A program made the translations under genes and the position numbers. The notes beneath the pieces were generated by a model that was not told the origin of the DNA, did no database searches, and saw nothing but the letters and a program-made list of their open reading frames with translations. 38,152 nt of DNA, from assembly GCA_021162745.1 (NCBI GenBank), contig JAGGYC010000132.1, positions 1 through 38,152 of the forward strand, in the 5' to 3' direction. Positions 1 through 8,646 of this stretch are shown piece by piece. The stretch comes from Desulfuromonas sp. GTDB taxonomy: Bacteria > Desulfobacterota > Desulfuromonadia > Desulfuromonadales > Desulfuromonadaceae. Position 1 is the stretch's first letter; each line of letters starts with the position of its first letter.

Positions 1-83
1 ATTGCTCTGATGTGAGGTTCTGCTACACTCTTTTTTTCTGGATAAACTTCATTGTAGAATAACGTATAGGATGAATTGATTCA

Positions 84-605
84 ATGGAGCGATTTGAGAT
101 TGTCGACGAGTATGATCGTGTTATCGGCCAGCGTTTGCGTTCTGAATGCCATGGGAATCCCGATTTGATCCACCGTGTGGCTCATGTTCTTGTTTTTAAC
201 TTGGCAGGAGAATTGGTTCTCCAGAAGCGCTCGGCGAATAAAGATGTTCAGCCTGGCCGGTGGGACACCAGTGTCGGTGGTCATCTTGACCCTGGCGAGG
301 ATTATCTTCAGGCAGCTCGGCGAGAGATGTTCGAGGAGCTGTCCATAACCGACCTCCCCTTAACACCTCTGTATTCATCTCAAATCAGAAACGCATTTGA
401 ATCTGAGAATGTCATGACCTATCTGGCGATTTTCGATGGAGAAGTTCGTTTTAATCCACTGGAGATTGATGAGGTGAAATTCTGGTCTGCTGATGAGATC
501 GAGGCGATGCTGGGAAAGGATCTATTTACGCCGAACTTTGAAGAGGAGTGGGGGCTGTGGCTCGATTGGTCGGCGCAGAATCCCGGCTGGTTGTTGCTTA
601 AATAA
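84..605 (+). CDS. Nudix hydrolase, YfcD/isopentenyl-diphosphate-isomerase-like
   Basis: A 173-residue Nudix-fold protein expected to hydrolyse a nucleoside-diphosphate-type substrate. The Nudix box runs from about residue 66 to 88: G66, E72, then REMFEEL with R80, E81, E84 and E85. This matches GX5EX7REUXEE except that the usual Gly after the EE pair is Leu. The opening residues (EIVDEYDRVIG) and the HRVAHVLVFN segment resemble the YfcD group, which is related to IPP isomerases but not shown to be one. The start is ATG with a distant AGGA 12 bases upstream. It sits alone before the glnBA promoter. The substrate cannot be told from sequence. Confidence 0.85.
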   Translation: MERFEIVDEYDRVIGQRLRSECHGNPDLIHRVAHVLVFNLAGELVLQKRSANKDVQPGRWDTSVGGHLDPGEDYLQAARREMFEELSITDLPLTPLYSSQIRNAFESENVMTYLAIFDGEVRFNPLEIDEVKFWSADEIEAMLGKDLFTPNFEEEWGLWLDWSAQNPGWLLLK

Positions 606-758
606 GATGCGTTGTGGTTTGTCGTTGCCTTTTTATTGTGCAGCAGCAAGGGGGGAGCCCTGTTTGTAAATGCCGACTCTGTTGTGGTGTGCTGTGTAAT
701 ATGCCGATATTGTGTAGAAAACAGATGACGAAAAAAGTGATCAATCTTTTCTTGGTTA

Positions 759-774
759 TGGCAAGCATTTTGCT
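759..774 (+). promoter_or_regulatory. Sigma-54 promoter of glnBA
   Basis: TGGCAAG, four bases, then TTGCT. This is one base from the sigma-54 consensus TGGCACG-N4-TTGCW, with the invariant GG (760-761) and GC (772-773) separated by exactly ten bases. Transcription would start near 785, about 55 bases before glnB. It fits nitrogen (NtrC-type) control of glnB-glnA. No clear NtrC sites were picked out upstream. Confidence 0.8.
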
Positions 775-834
775 ATTAGTTACTGTAACCGTATTCGAAT
801 TATAAATCTCTTGTCATGGTTTAACGGAGGATAG

Positions 835-1179
<345 letters not shown>

Positions 1180-1227
1180 ATAGTACTTTATTCGTTTTTA
1201 TGTCCATTCTAAAAGGAGAATCGATTG

Positions 1228-2637
1228 ATGACACCAAGAGAAGTTGTTCAGTTCGCTAAAGAAAATAATGTGAAGATGATTGATTACAAATTCCTCGACT
1301 TTGTAGGGATTTGGCAGCACTTTAGCACTCCTATTTCAGAATTTGATGAGGATACATTTGAAGAGGGTATCGGTTTTGACGGTTCCTCTATCCGAGGCTG
1401 GCAGCCCATTCACAACAGTGACATGTTGCTGATCCCGGTTCCTGAAACTGCAAAAATTGATCCTTTCATTGAAGCAACGACCCTGAGCCTGATCTGTAAT
1501 ATTATCGATCCGATCACCCGCGAAGGCTACTCCCGTGATCCCCGCTTTATTGCCACCAAGGCTGAAGCTTACCTGAAGTCAACCGGTATCGGTGATACCG
1601 CTTTCTTTGGTCCTGAGCCTGAGTTCTTCATCTTTGATGATGTCCGTTTCGAGTCCACCTGCAACCAGTCTTTCTATGCAGTTGACTCCATGGAAGGCCG
1701 TTGGAACACTGGCCGTGATGAGTATCCGAACCTCGGTTACAAGCCTCGTCATAAAGAAGGTTACTTCCCTTGTGCTCCGACCGACTCTTCCGTTGATCTG
1801 CGTAACGAGATGGTTGAAGTGCTGCAAAGTGTTGGTATGCGTATTGAGGCTTCTCACCATGAGGTTGCTTCCGGTGGTCAGTGCGAAATCGATATGCGCT
1901 TTGACTCTCTGGTTAGCATCGGTGACACCGTTCAGTGGTTCAAGTACATCATCAAGAACGTTGCCGTACGTAACGGTAAAACCGTAACTTTTATGCCTAA
2001 GCCGATTTATGGTGATAACGGTTCCGGTATGCATGTTCACTCCTCCATCTGGAAAGATGGCGAGAACCTGTTTGCCGGCGACGGTTACGGCGGCCTGTCC
2101 AAGATGGCCATGTATTACATCGGTGGTATCATGAAGCACGCCAAAGCATTGTGCGCCTTCACCAACCCCAGCACCAACTCCTACAAGCGTCTGGTTCCTG
2201 GTTATGAGGCTCCGGTCAACTTGGCTTACTCCAACCGTAACCGTTCTGCCTCTCTGCGTATCCCGGTAACCAATGTCCCGGGTGCCAAGCGTGTTGAGTA
2301 TCGTACGCCTGATCCCTCCTGTAACGGCTACCTGTGCTTCGCCGCTATCCTGATGGCGGGCCTCGACGGTATCGAGAACAAGATCGATCCGGGGCAGCCT
2401 CTGGATAAAGATATCTATGGTCTGTCTCCAGAAGAACTCAAGGATATCCCTTCTGTAGCGACGTCGCTGGAAGATGCTCTGCAGTGCCTGCAGGCTGATC
2501 ATGAATTCCTGCTCAAAGGTGACGTGTTTACCCAGGATGTTATCGACAAGTGGATCGAGTACAAGACCGAAGCGGAAGTTAACCCCGTTCGTATGCGTCC
2601 GACACCGGAAGAGTTTAACCTCTACTACGACATCTAA
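1228..2637 (+). CDS. glnA: Glutamine synthetase type I
   Basis: Glutamine synthetase converts glutamate, ammonia and ATP to glutamine. The protein is 469 residues, the same length as the E. coli enzyme. The adenylylation tyrosine falls at residue 397 ([11 protein letters not shown]), exactly the E. coli position, so this is the GSI-beta type controlled by GlnE-type adenylylation. Active-site stretches such as [26 protein letters not shown] and NRSASLRIP are visible. I chose the ATG at 1228 because AAGGAGAA ends seven bases upstream; the TTG codon just before it is less likely. It is the last gene of the glnBA operon, followed by an intrinsic terminator. Confidence 0.98.
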   Translation: MTPREVVQFAKENNVKMIDYKFLDFVGIWQHFSTPISEFDEDTFEEGIGFDGSSIRGWQPIHNSDMLLIPVPETAKIDPFIEATTLSLICNIIDPITREGYSRDPRFIATKAEAYLKSTGIGDTAFFGPEPEFFIFDDVRFESTCNQSFYAVDSMEGRWNTGRDEYPNLGYKPRHKEGYFPCAPTDSSVDLRNEMVEVLQSVGMRIEASHHEVASGGQCEIDMRFDSLVSIGDTVQWFKYIIKNVAVRNGKTVTFMPKPIYGDNGSGMHVHSSIWKDGENLFAGDGYGGLSKMAMYYIGGIMKHAKALCAFTNPSTNSYKRLVPGYEAPVNLAYSNRNRSASLRIPVTNVPGAKRVEYRTPDPSCNGYLCFAAILMAGLDGIENKIDPGQPLDKDIYGLSPEELKDIPSVATSLEDALQCLQADHEFLLKGDVFTQDVIDKWIEYKTEAEVNPVRMRPTPEEFNLYYDI

Positions 2638-2673
2638 ACAGAATTATCCATTTTACCGATAACTCTTAAGTAA

Positions 2674-2710
2674 TAAAAAAGCCCCTGATTAATTTCAGGG
2701 GCTTTTTTTT
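2674..2710 (+). terminator. Rho-independent terminator of glnBA
   Basis: AAGCCCCTGA, a short loop, TCAGGGGCTT and then a run of eight T. It lies 37 bases after the glnA stop and separates glnBA from the surface-protein operon. Confidence 0.93.
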
Positions 2711-2835
2711 GATTAATCAATCTGAGCGTGGATACTGCTTCAGGTTCGGTTTTTTGGTACGTGGACGATAATTGACAAGAAAGAAGTGTTCATTAGGTTT
2801 GTGTTGCGGATTTGTGTTTTTTTATATATATTGAG

Positions 2836-2851
2836 TGGCTTGAAAGTGGCT
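2836..2851 (+). promoter_or_regulatory. Possible sigma-54-type promoter of the repeat-protein operon
   Basis: TGGCTTGAAAGTGGCT has the GG-N10-GC spacing needed for sigma-54 (GG at 2837-2838, GC at 2849-2850), and the implied start site lies about 45 bases before the ATG at 2907. The match outside those four bases is modest, and the site is also part of a short direct repeat of GTGGCTTGA, so it could be coincidental. Confidence 0.35.
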
Positions 2852-2906
2852 TGAAAAAAGGGGATTGAATGTGGAATTCAATTCATAAAATTTTATGGAG
2901 GTTGTA

Positions 2907-3512
2907 ATGAAAAAAAGTATTGCTGTTGTGACAGGTATGTTGGTTGTTTTGGCTGGTTCAGCTTATGCTCAATCAGAAGTAAAAGGGGCTATTCTTAACA
3001 ATTCAAATGTGAAGAATGCCGCTAATATTGCTATTGGAACAGCTAACAAGGCCAAGGTTGGTTCCATTGGGGTTAAAAATTCATCGATCCAGGGTGCGGT
3101 ATTGAATAACTCCAACGTTAAGAATGCTGCCAACATCGCCATCGGTACAGCCAACAAGGCTAACATGGGTTCGGTAAACATTCAGGGTTCTGCCGTCAAG
3201 GGCGCGGTACTGAATAACTCCAACGTTAAGAATGCTGCCAACATCGCCATCGGTACAGCTAACAAGGCCAACATGGGTTCGGTAAACATTCAGGGTTCTG
3301 CGGTTAAGGGCGCGGTACTGAATAACTCCAACGTTAAGAATGCTGCCAACATCGCCATCGGTGTGGGAAATACGGCTAACATGGGTTCGGTAAACATTCA
3401 GGGTGCCAATATCCACGGTGCGGTATTGAATAACTCCAATGTCAAGAACGCTGCCAATATCGCTATTGGCGTAGGCAATGAAGCCAACATGGGTTCTATC
3501 GTTGTCGAGTAA
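2907..3512 (+). CDS. Secreted protein of five 36-residue Asn/Ala-rich repeats (possible fibre subunit)
   Basis: A 201-residue exported protein. A Sec signal peptide (MKKSIAVVTGMLVVLAGSAYA) is followed by five tandem units built on GAxLNNSNVKNAANIAIG, then xxNxAxxGSxxI. There are no cysteines or aromatics in the repeats, and Asn, Ala, Gly and beta-branched residues alternate as in beta-solenoid or functional-amyloid proteins. I do not recognise a named family. ATG 2907 is chosen over an upstream in-frame ATG because GGAGG lies five bases before it. It is the first gene of a five-gene cluster with a CsgG-like lipoprotein, so a role as the secreted surface subunit, by analogy with curlin, is inferred. 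It ends in IVVE, similar to the end of its small partner (QVVE). Confidence 0.8.
   Translation: MKKSIAVVTGMLVVLAGSAYAQSEVKGAILNNSNVKNAANIAIGTANKAKVGSIGVKNSSIQGAVLNNSNVKNAANIAIGTANKANMGSVNIQGSAVKGAVLNNSNVKNAANIAIGTANKANMGSVNIQGSAVKGAVLNNSNVKNAANIAIGVGNTANMGSVNIQGANIHGAVLNNSNVKNAANIAIGVGNEANMGSIVVE
2985..3509 (+). repeat. Five in-frame 108-bp coding repeats
   Basis: Units begin at 2985, 3093, 3201, 3309 and 3417, each 108 bases (36 codons), the last one short. Units 2, 3 and 4 are nearly identical in DNA. Unit 1 encodes almost the same peptide core with many different synonymous codons, and unit 5 is intermediate. This points to protein-level selection on the core plus recent duplication or gene conversion in the middle. 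Confidence 0.95.
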
Positions 3513-3533
3513 ACGCTAATTTGTAGAGTTAAG

Positions 3534-3577
3534 TCCCCTTGGATGCTTTAGCATCCAAGGGGATTTTCTTTATCTTT
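3534..3577 (+). terminator. Strong hairpin after the repeat-protein gene (terminator or attenuator)
   Basis: A perfect 13-bp stem, TCCCCTTGGATGC and its complement around the loop TTTA, is followed by the T-rich stretch TTTTCTTTATCTTT. It sits between the first and second genes of the surface operon. It probably makes the repeat protein more abundant than the downstream export genes by partial termination or by protecting the mRNA end. Confidence 0.7.
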
Positions 3578-3589
3578 GTGGAGGGTGCA

Positions 3590-3922
3590 TTGAAGACAAT
3601 CAGCGTTGTATTCACGTTACTGTTTGTGCTGGCGTTTTCTTCATTAGTGGTTGCCGGTGACCTCGATGATGGAATTTCCAAGTTTACGGATGACAGTATC
3701 TCTAAATGGGATGATCTGGGCAAGAAAGAGCGCAACGTCAATTATATTAAACTCAATGCACGTAGTCAGGCTGATGTTCGTTCAAATGGCAGTGGCGCGG
3801 TGCAGGGGGGCAGTGGTGGTGGCAACATGAACAGTGTCGTTCTCGGTGCCGGTGGAACGATTCGTGGTGATGTGATCATTATTGATGACAGTAGGGGTGA
3901 TAAGACTCAGGTGGTCGAGTAG
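3590..3922 (+). CDS. Small exported protein of the surface-repeat operon
   Basis: About 110 residues, with a Sec signal peptide (KTISVVFTLLFVLAFSSLVVAG) and a mature part holding a charged N-terminal stretch, a Ser/Gly-rich linker (SNGSGAVQGGSGGGN) and a hydrophobic NSVVLGAGGTIRGDVIII segment. It ends in QVVE, echoing the IVVE end of the repeat protein. The TTG at 3590 is preferred because GGAGGG sits four bases upstream and the codon opens a clean signal peptide; longer in-frame starts would run through the terminator-like hairpin. By position it may be a nucleator or anchor subunit like CsgB or HfaA, but I see no family signature. Confidence 0.65.
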   Translation: MKTISVVFTLLFVLAFSSLVVAGDLDDGISKFTDDSISKWDDLGKKERNVNYIKLNARSQADVRSNGSGAVQGGSGGGNMNSVVLGAGGTIRGDVIIIDDSRGDKTQVVE

Positions 3923-3968
3923 GCAGCCGTGCTGTCATTTGGCATATCACCTGCGATGAGGAGTGACG

Positions 3969-5288
3969 ATGAACTTCAGAAAAACGTATGAATCTAAACT
4001 GTATTTCGTGCTGCAAATGGGACTGGCGTTTTGCCTGACCGTGTTGCTGGCTTCCTGTGCCGCCGTAGATCCGGGCAAAGTTGATGTTGAGTTGAAAAAA
4101 ACTGCACCTAAAATAAAGGTGACCACGTACTCACAGGCATTGTCCGATCTCGGTTTGATGTCGGAGATCTATGCCACTGGTTCACTGAAGATTCAAAGTA
4201 ACCCCATTGGTGACAACACTGGAACGGCACAGTCCACGGGGGGCGAGATTCCGCGGGATATTACCGAGATGATCAAGAGTTCGCTGAACTCCATTGGCGG
4301 TAACATCACCTTTATCCCTTATGATCCTGCCTATATGCAGAATCAAATGGTCACGGGGTATTCAAATTTCGAAAATAAACTGATCCCCGATGTCGTGATC
4401 AGTGGTGGCATCACTGAGTTTGACCGCGGACTTGAGACTCGTGGCGAAAATACCGATGTTGGTGCTGAGGCTGAATTTACCGGTATGAAGGATTGGTTGC
4501 CATCGAAACGAGTTTCCGTCGATTATGGTTCCAGTTCTAAAGATGGTTTGGCCCGCATTACTCTTGATTTCAATCTGCTTGATTTTAGAACCATGGCCGG
4601 CATTGCCAAAATGAATACTGTTAACAGTATGGAAGTGGCTAAGGCGATGGGCAATAAAGAGCTGGGCATAACCATTTTTGGTCCGACTTTTGGCCGTAAG
4701 GGCTCGATCAAGAAAGTACAGGGACGTCATGCTGCTGTTCGACTGTTGGTCGAATTGAGTATGATTCAGATCGTCGGTAAACATCTGGTAATGCCGTACT
4801 GGCGTCTGCTCGGTGATGAAAATGAGCCTGACAATATCGTTATTACGGCCCTGCAACGAAGTTATTACAACTTGAGTGAACAACAGCGCACGGCCATGGT
4901 GCAAGAATGGTTATACCTGCATGGATATGATGTTGATGTGACGGGTAGTATCGGTACACAGACGGTCGCGGCCATGCAAAACTTTGAGCCAACATTTGAT
5001 GGCAGTCATTCGATCTCTGTTGACTCATTTATTGAGATCTATACGACCATTCCCATTGATGAAAAAACATTGGGTCGGCGTAACCAGCTTTATCGGATAG
5101 GACAGCAGGCGAGTGCGGTCAATCCTGTGGTTGTTGCTCCTCAAGTACAACAGGTTGAGGTTGTAGAACAGGTCGCACAGGCGGCACCTGTGGTACAGGT
5201 GGCAGCTTCGCAAGCAGCTCCGGCGCCGGTGGCTGCGCCCGTAGTGAAAAAAGGTATTGGTCGTATTCTTAGTGATGAAGAATGGTAG
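3969..5288 (+). CDS. CsgG/HfaB-like outer-membrane lipoprotein with peptidoglycan-binding-like module
   Basis: A 439-residue lipoprotein. The signal peptide ends in the lipobox LLASC with the lipidated Cys at residue 30. Residues about 55-285 follow the CsgG plan: an early strand (YATGSLKIQ), a hydrophobic core, the PDVVISGGITEFDRG strand, a Gly/Asp-rich insertion, and the RITLDFNLLDFRTMAGIA strand, comparable to the CsgG segment ending in STGEIL. Residues about 302-345 (WLYLHGYDVDVTGSIGTQTVAAMQNF) look like a PG_binding_1 repeat. A Pro/Ala/Val/Gln-rich tail follows. GAGGAG lies five bases before ATG 3969. The likely role is an outer-membrane export channel for the two small exported proteins upstream. 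The CsgG link is by pattern, not alignment. Confidence 0.65.
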   Translation: MNFRKTYESKLYFVLQMGLAFCLTVLLASCAAVDPGKVDVELKKTAPKIKVTTYSQALSDLGLMSEIYATGSLKIQSNPIGDNTGTAQSTGGEIPRDITEMIKSSLNSIGGNITFIPYDPAYMQNQMVTGYSNFENKLIPDVVISGGITEFDRGLETRGENTDVGAEAEFTGMKDWLPSKRVSVDYGSSSKDGLARITLDFNLLDFRTMAGIAKMNTVNSMEVAKAMGNKELGITIFGPTFGRKGSIKKVQGRHAAVRLLVELSMIQIVGKHLVMPYWRLLGDENEPDNIVITALQRSYYNLSEQQRTAMVQEWLYLHGYDVDVTGSIGTQTVAAMQNFEPTFDGSHSISVDSFIEIYTTIPIDEKTLGRRNQLYRIGQQASAVNPVVVAPQVQQVEVVEQVAQAAPVVQVAASQAAPAPVAAPVVKKGIGRILSDEEW

Positions 5289-5307
5289 CCAAAATTAGGA
5301 GGATTGT

Positions 5308-6045
5308 ATGAAGCTACTGATAAAATGTTTGGGGGTTATCGTACTCCTTTCGCTACTGGTCGGTGTCTCACCATCCTGGGCAGGAAATAAACGGATTATG
5401 TCGATTCGTGCGGCCAAAGTACTCGCTGAACGAGCCCTGGTTGAGTCGGTTTATGGCTTGAAGTTGCGTGCGACTGAATCTGTTGAAAATATGGTTGCGG
5501 CCAGCTTTGAAGGTTCGACAGAATCGAAGACCAAGGCGTTGATCAAGGGGATAAAGTTTGAAGATGTCGTTTACGACGAGCCGTCGGATATTGCCAAAGT
5601 GACGGCGATTATCAGTCTGCCCAGTATTACAAACATCGATGGTCAAACTGTGGATCTCCACAATAAGGTGTTTCGTCGGGTCGCTTTTGCGACCTCAACT
5701 CCGTCTCAGGCCGGGCCTTTGATGGCTATGCGTGCTGCTGAGCTGGACGCCTACAAGCAGATGATTAAACAGGTTGTTGGTTTTCAACTGGAAAGTGAAA
5801 CCAGTGTTGAAAATTACATGCTTAAAAGTGATACGGTGAAGACGAAGGTGATGGCGACCATTTTCATGGCTGAACTTGTTGAATATGGTTGGGATGATTA
5901 CGGTGATGCCTTTGTGATAATGCAGCTGAATCTTTCTGAAGTTGGCTCCATGCTCGGTGAGCCGGTACAGTCTGCAGAGGAATTTGTTCAGGTTGAAGGA
6001 CAAGGTTCTCAGGCCGATGACTTTAAAGAGGCACAAAGTTCCTGA
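5308..6045 (+). CDS. Exported protein with two LPP20/FlgT-N-like domains
   Basis: A 245-residue protein with a signal peptide ending SPSWAG. It has an internal duplication. Residues about 30-115 (SIRAAKVLAERALVESVYG, then VENMV and DIAKVTAII) and about 130-215 (AMRAAELDAYKQMIKQVVG, then VENYM and DAFVIMQLNL) repeat the same pattern. AxRAA-A---L-E-V-G is the hallmark of the LPP20 (PF02169) and FlgT N-terminal fold used by envelope and flagellar accessory proteins. AGGAGG precedes the ATG, 19 bases after the CsgG-like gene. It probably assists the lipoprotein as a periplasmic factor; this is inferred from co-location. Confidence 0.65.
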   Translation: MKLLIKCLGVIVLLSLLVGVSPSWAGNKRIMSIRAAKVLAERALVESVYGLKLRATESVENMVAASFEGSTESKTKALIKGIKFEDVVYDEPSDIAKVTAIISLPSITNIDGQTVDLHNKVFRRVAFATSTPSQAGPLMAMRAAELDAYKQMIKQVVGFQLESETSVENYMLKSDTVKTKVMATIFMAELVEYGWDDYGDAFVIMQLNLSEVGSMLGEPVQSAEEFVQVEGQGSQADDFKEAQSS

Positions 6046-6075
6046 TGCGTATCTGTAAAATAGGGGAGATTGACC

Positions 6076-6354
6076 ATGAATAAGCGATTACCCTGGATCC
6101 TCGTCGGAATATTATCGACGGTGTTAATGCTGTTTCTCTTAGGAGCTACCGACATCAGCGCACCAAACTATGGACGCTACCAGCTGTCATCGTGGAGCAC
6201 CGATATCGGTGGAGACCGTGCCGCTGTTGGGGCTTTTATCATCGATACGGCAACGGGTGAAACGAAAACTGCTTATACCCGAATTCTCGATGTTAAGGGA
6301 ACTGGGATTATCTTGAAGAATGACTTAAAGACAACATTCCATTCCATTAAATAG
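6076..6354 (+). CDS. Small membrane-anchored or exported protein
   Basis: 92 residues. One N-terminal hydrophobic segment (LPWILVGILSTVLMLFLLGA) is followed by a small domain with YGRYQLSSW and GAFIIDTATGETK, a motif seen in many short uncharacterised bacterial proteins. The domain is inferred to be periplasmic. ATG 6076 is chosen over TTG 6070 because GGGGAGA lies six bases before it. It closes the surface operon and is followed by a terminator. Function unknown. Confidence 0.65.
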   Translation: MNKRLPWILVGILSTVLMLFLLGATDISAPNYGRYQLSSWSTDIGGDRAAVGAFIIDTATGETKTAYTRILDVKGTGIILKNDLKTTFHSIK

Positions 6355-6373
6355 TTGATAGATGTACAGATTT

Positions 6374-6406
6374 TAAAAAGGCCCATCGGATGATGGGCCT
6401 TTTTTA
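6374..6406. terminator. Bidirectional terminator between the surface operon and copA
   Basis: AAAAAGGCCCATC, a short loop, GATGGGCCTTTTTT. The A-run on the left and T-run on the right let it act on both strands, ending the plus-strand operon and the minus-strand ATPase gene. Confidence 0.9.
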
Positions 6407-6441
6407 GTTGCTGCGCTAAGCATGGCGGGTGATGCTCTGTA

Positions 6442-8646
6442 TCAGTTGATGCGGATATCCTTACGGTAGAGCCTGAGACTGTTGCTGACGACGGTTACGC
6501 TGCTTAAGGACATGGCCAAGGCCGCTAGCATTGGATGGAAGTGACGAAGGAATTCCGGTGTCTGGCTAAAGGGGGCCAAGGCTCCTGCCGCTACGGGGAT
6601 GAGAATGATGTTGTAAATAAAGGCCCAGAACAGGTTTTGGCGGATCACCTGCATGGTGCTTCTGCTGATTTGGACCGCTAAGGCTGCACGGGTCAGGTTG
6701 CCTGAAACAAGGACAATGTCGGCACTTTCCATGGCAATGTCTGTTCCATTGCCCATTGCCATGCCAACGTCCGCCTGAGCTAAAGCCGGAGCATCGTTGA
6801 TGCCATCTCCCACCATCGCAACACGGTATTTCTGTTGTTCCTTCTTTACAATTGCACCCTTTTCAGCAGGGAGAACGTCGGCGATATAGTGTGTTATCCC
6901 TGTAGCCTGGGCAATACTCTGGGCTGTTTGTTCATGATCTCCCGTCACCAGTGTGGTGCTGATCCCCAACCGGTGGAGTTGATCAATTGCCAGGGCAGAA
7001 TCAGCCTTTATCGGATCGGAAAGGGCGATCACTCCGATCGGCAGATCCTGTTCTGCGACAACCATGACCGTCTTGCCTTCCTGTTGCAGCTGTTGCAGGG
7101 ATGTTTCAGCCGTATCCGTCATCTGCTGTACAAACCAGGTGGGTTTACCGATTTTATATTTTTTATCGGCAAGAACCCCTTCGACGCCAAAACCGCTTGA
7201 GGAATGGAACTGCCGTACGTCTGTTAGTGGTAGTGTTCTTTGTTGGGCGGCCGTGGTGATCGCCTTTGCCAAGGGATGTTCCGAGCCCTGTTCTATGCTC
7301 GCCGCAATGATCAATACCTCATCGTTGTTAACTTCATCTGTCAGCGAGATGATGTCGGTCACGGCTGGGCGTCCCTCGGTGATGGTGCCTGTTTTGTCGA
7401 TGAGAAAATGGCTGGTCTGTGCTGTCATCTCCATACCGCTACCGTTTTTAAACAGAATCCCCTGTTCGCTTGCTTTTCCGATCCCTGCCATTAAAGCGGT
7501 TGGTGTTGCCAGTCCCAACGCACAGGGACAGGCAATGATCAGTACGGCAATGAGGCGGATCATTGCCGGGACAAATTCACCGCCAATGCCCCACCATAGG
7601 ATGAATACGCTGCAGGCGATGATAAGAACTATCGGGACAAAGATTGCCGCGATCCGATCAGCCAAGTCTTGAATAGGCGCTTTGCTGCCCTGTGCTTCCT
7701 GAACCATCTGAATAATTTGCGCCAGAACCGTCTCATTACCGACCTTTGTGGCTTCCATCTTCAGTAAGCCGTGTAAATTGGTCGTACCGGCAGTAAGGGG
7801 TGATTTTTTAACCTTATCGACGGGCAGGGGTTCACCACTGAGCATCGATTCATCGACGCAACTTTCTCCTGAAATAACAATGCCGTCAACGGGGATGTTT
7901 TGACCCGGCCTGATGAGCAGTTGGTCACCGATCTGTACCTGTTTGACATCGATCTCCTGTTCTTGATCCTGGCTAAGGCGGATAGCTGTTTTAGGACTCA
8001 GATCCATCAGTTTGCGAATGGCCGCACCTGTCTTGCCCTTGGTTTGTGCCTCCAGCATCTTGCCGAATTTGATCAGGGTGATGATCACCGCCGAGGTTTC
8101 AAAATAAACGTGACTACCGAGCAGGGGGATAAATAACAAGGACAGGGAGTAAAAATAGGCAATACTTGATCCCATTGCCACCAGTACGTCCATATTGCTG
8201 GTCCGGTTGCACAGGCTGCGATAGGCGCCCTGGTAAAAACTGAGGCCGGTATAAAACTGAACCGGTGTGGCCAGAGCCAGAAATAGCCAATTGACCCAGT
8301 CGTCATGACTCCAACTCCCCAGCAGTGAGAAATCGCGACTCATGCTCAAGGTGAACAGGGGTAAGGTAAAGCACAGCCCAACCAGGAATGGGCGCCGCTG
8401 ATCACGCTGGTCAGTGGCAGCATAATCGTCCACCGGGACGGCATGGTAGCCGCACTGTTCGATGGCAATGATCAGCTGGGGTATGTCAATGAGGGAGGCA
8501 TCGTAAGTGATCGTCGCGATTTCACTCGCAAAATTGACTGTGGCCAAGATAACCGCCGTATTTTGATTGAGGGATTTTTCAATAGTCAGTGCGCAATTAG
8601 CGCACGACATTCCTGAAATTCCAAGTTGAATCTCTTGTGTTTCCAT
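6442..8646 (-). CDS. copA: Copper-translocating P1B-type ATPase
   Basis: A 734-residue inner-membrane heavy-metal ATPase. An N-terminal metal-binding domain carries GMSCANC (Cys15, Cys18). The membrane CPC motif is at 373-375, the phosphorylation motif DKTGT starts at Asp417, and the GDGINDAPALAQADVGMAMG hinge is intact. One metal-binding domain, CPC, and conserved polar residues late in the last helices (YN and MxxSS in the C-terminal 60 residues) fit the P1B-1 Cu(I) subclass that exports copper. GGAGGG precedes the ATG. It faces recQ across a 177-base gap. No metal-regulator gene is adjacent. A decayed CusB/CusA copper-efflux remnant occurs at 15452-15901. Confidence 0.92.
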   Translation of the reverse strand: METQEIQLGISGMSCANCALTIEKSLNQNTAVILATVNFASEIATITYDASLIDIPQLIIAIEQCGYHAVPVDDYAATDQRDQRRPFLVGLCFTLPLFTLSMSRDFSLLGSWSHDDWVNWLFLALATPVQFYTGLSFYQGAYRSLCNRTSNMDVLVAMGSSIAYFYSLSLLFIPLLGSHVYFETSAVIITLIKFGKMLEAQTKGKTGAAIRKLMDLSPKTAIRLSQDQEQEIDVKQVQIGDQLLIRPGQNIPVDGIVISGESCVDESMLSGEPLPVDKVKKSPLTAGTTNLHGLLKMEATKVGNETVLAQIIQMVQEAQGSKAPIQDLADRIAAIFVPIVLIIACSVFILWWGIGGEFVPAMIRLIAVLIIACPCALGLATPTALMAGIGKASEQGILFKNGSGMEMTAQTSHFLIDKTGTITEGRPAVTDIISLTDEVNNDEVLIIAASIEQGSEHPLAKAITTAAQQRTLPLTDVRQFHSSSGFGVEGVLADKKYKIGKPTWFVQQMTDTAETSLQQLQQEGKTVMVVAEQDLPIGVIALSDPIKADSALAIDQLHRLGISTTLVTGDHEQTAQSIAQATGITHYIADVLPAEKGAIVKKEQQKYRVAMVGDGINDAPALAQADVGMAMGNGTDIAMESADIVLVSGNLTRAALAVQISRSTMQVIRQNLFWAFIYNIILIPVAAGALAPFSQTPEFLRHFHPMLAALAMSLSSVTVVSNSLRLYRKDIRIN

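Noticed and set aside
614-805. Small frame between the Nudix gene and glnB, ending in a hydrophobic peptide
   Set aside because: It overlaps the sigma-54 promoter, has no good ribosome site and no family signature.
1579-2502. Long minus-strand open frame opposite glnA (307 codons)
   Set aside because: It is a mirror of the glnA codon pattern, has no ribosome site or family motif, and glnA is beyond doubt.
2985-3509. Tandem 108-bp units as a CRISPR or non-coding satellite
   Set aside because: They are in frame, coding, and conserved by synonymous codons, with no spacers.
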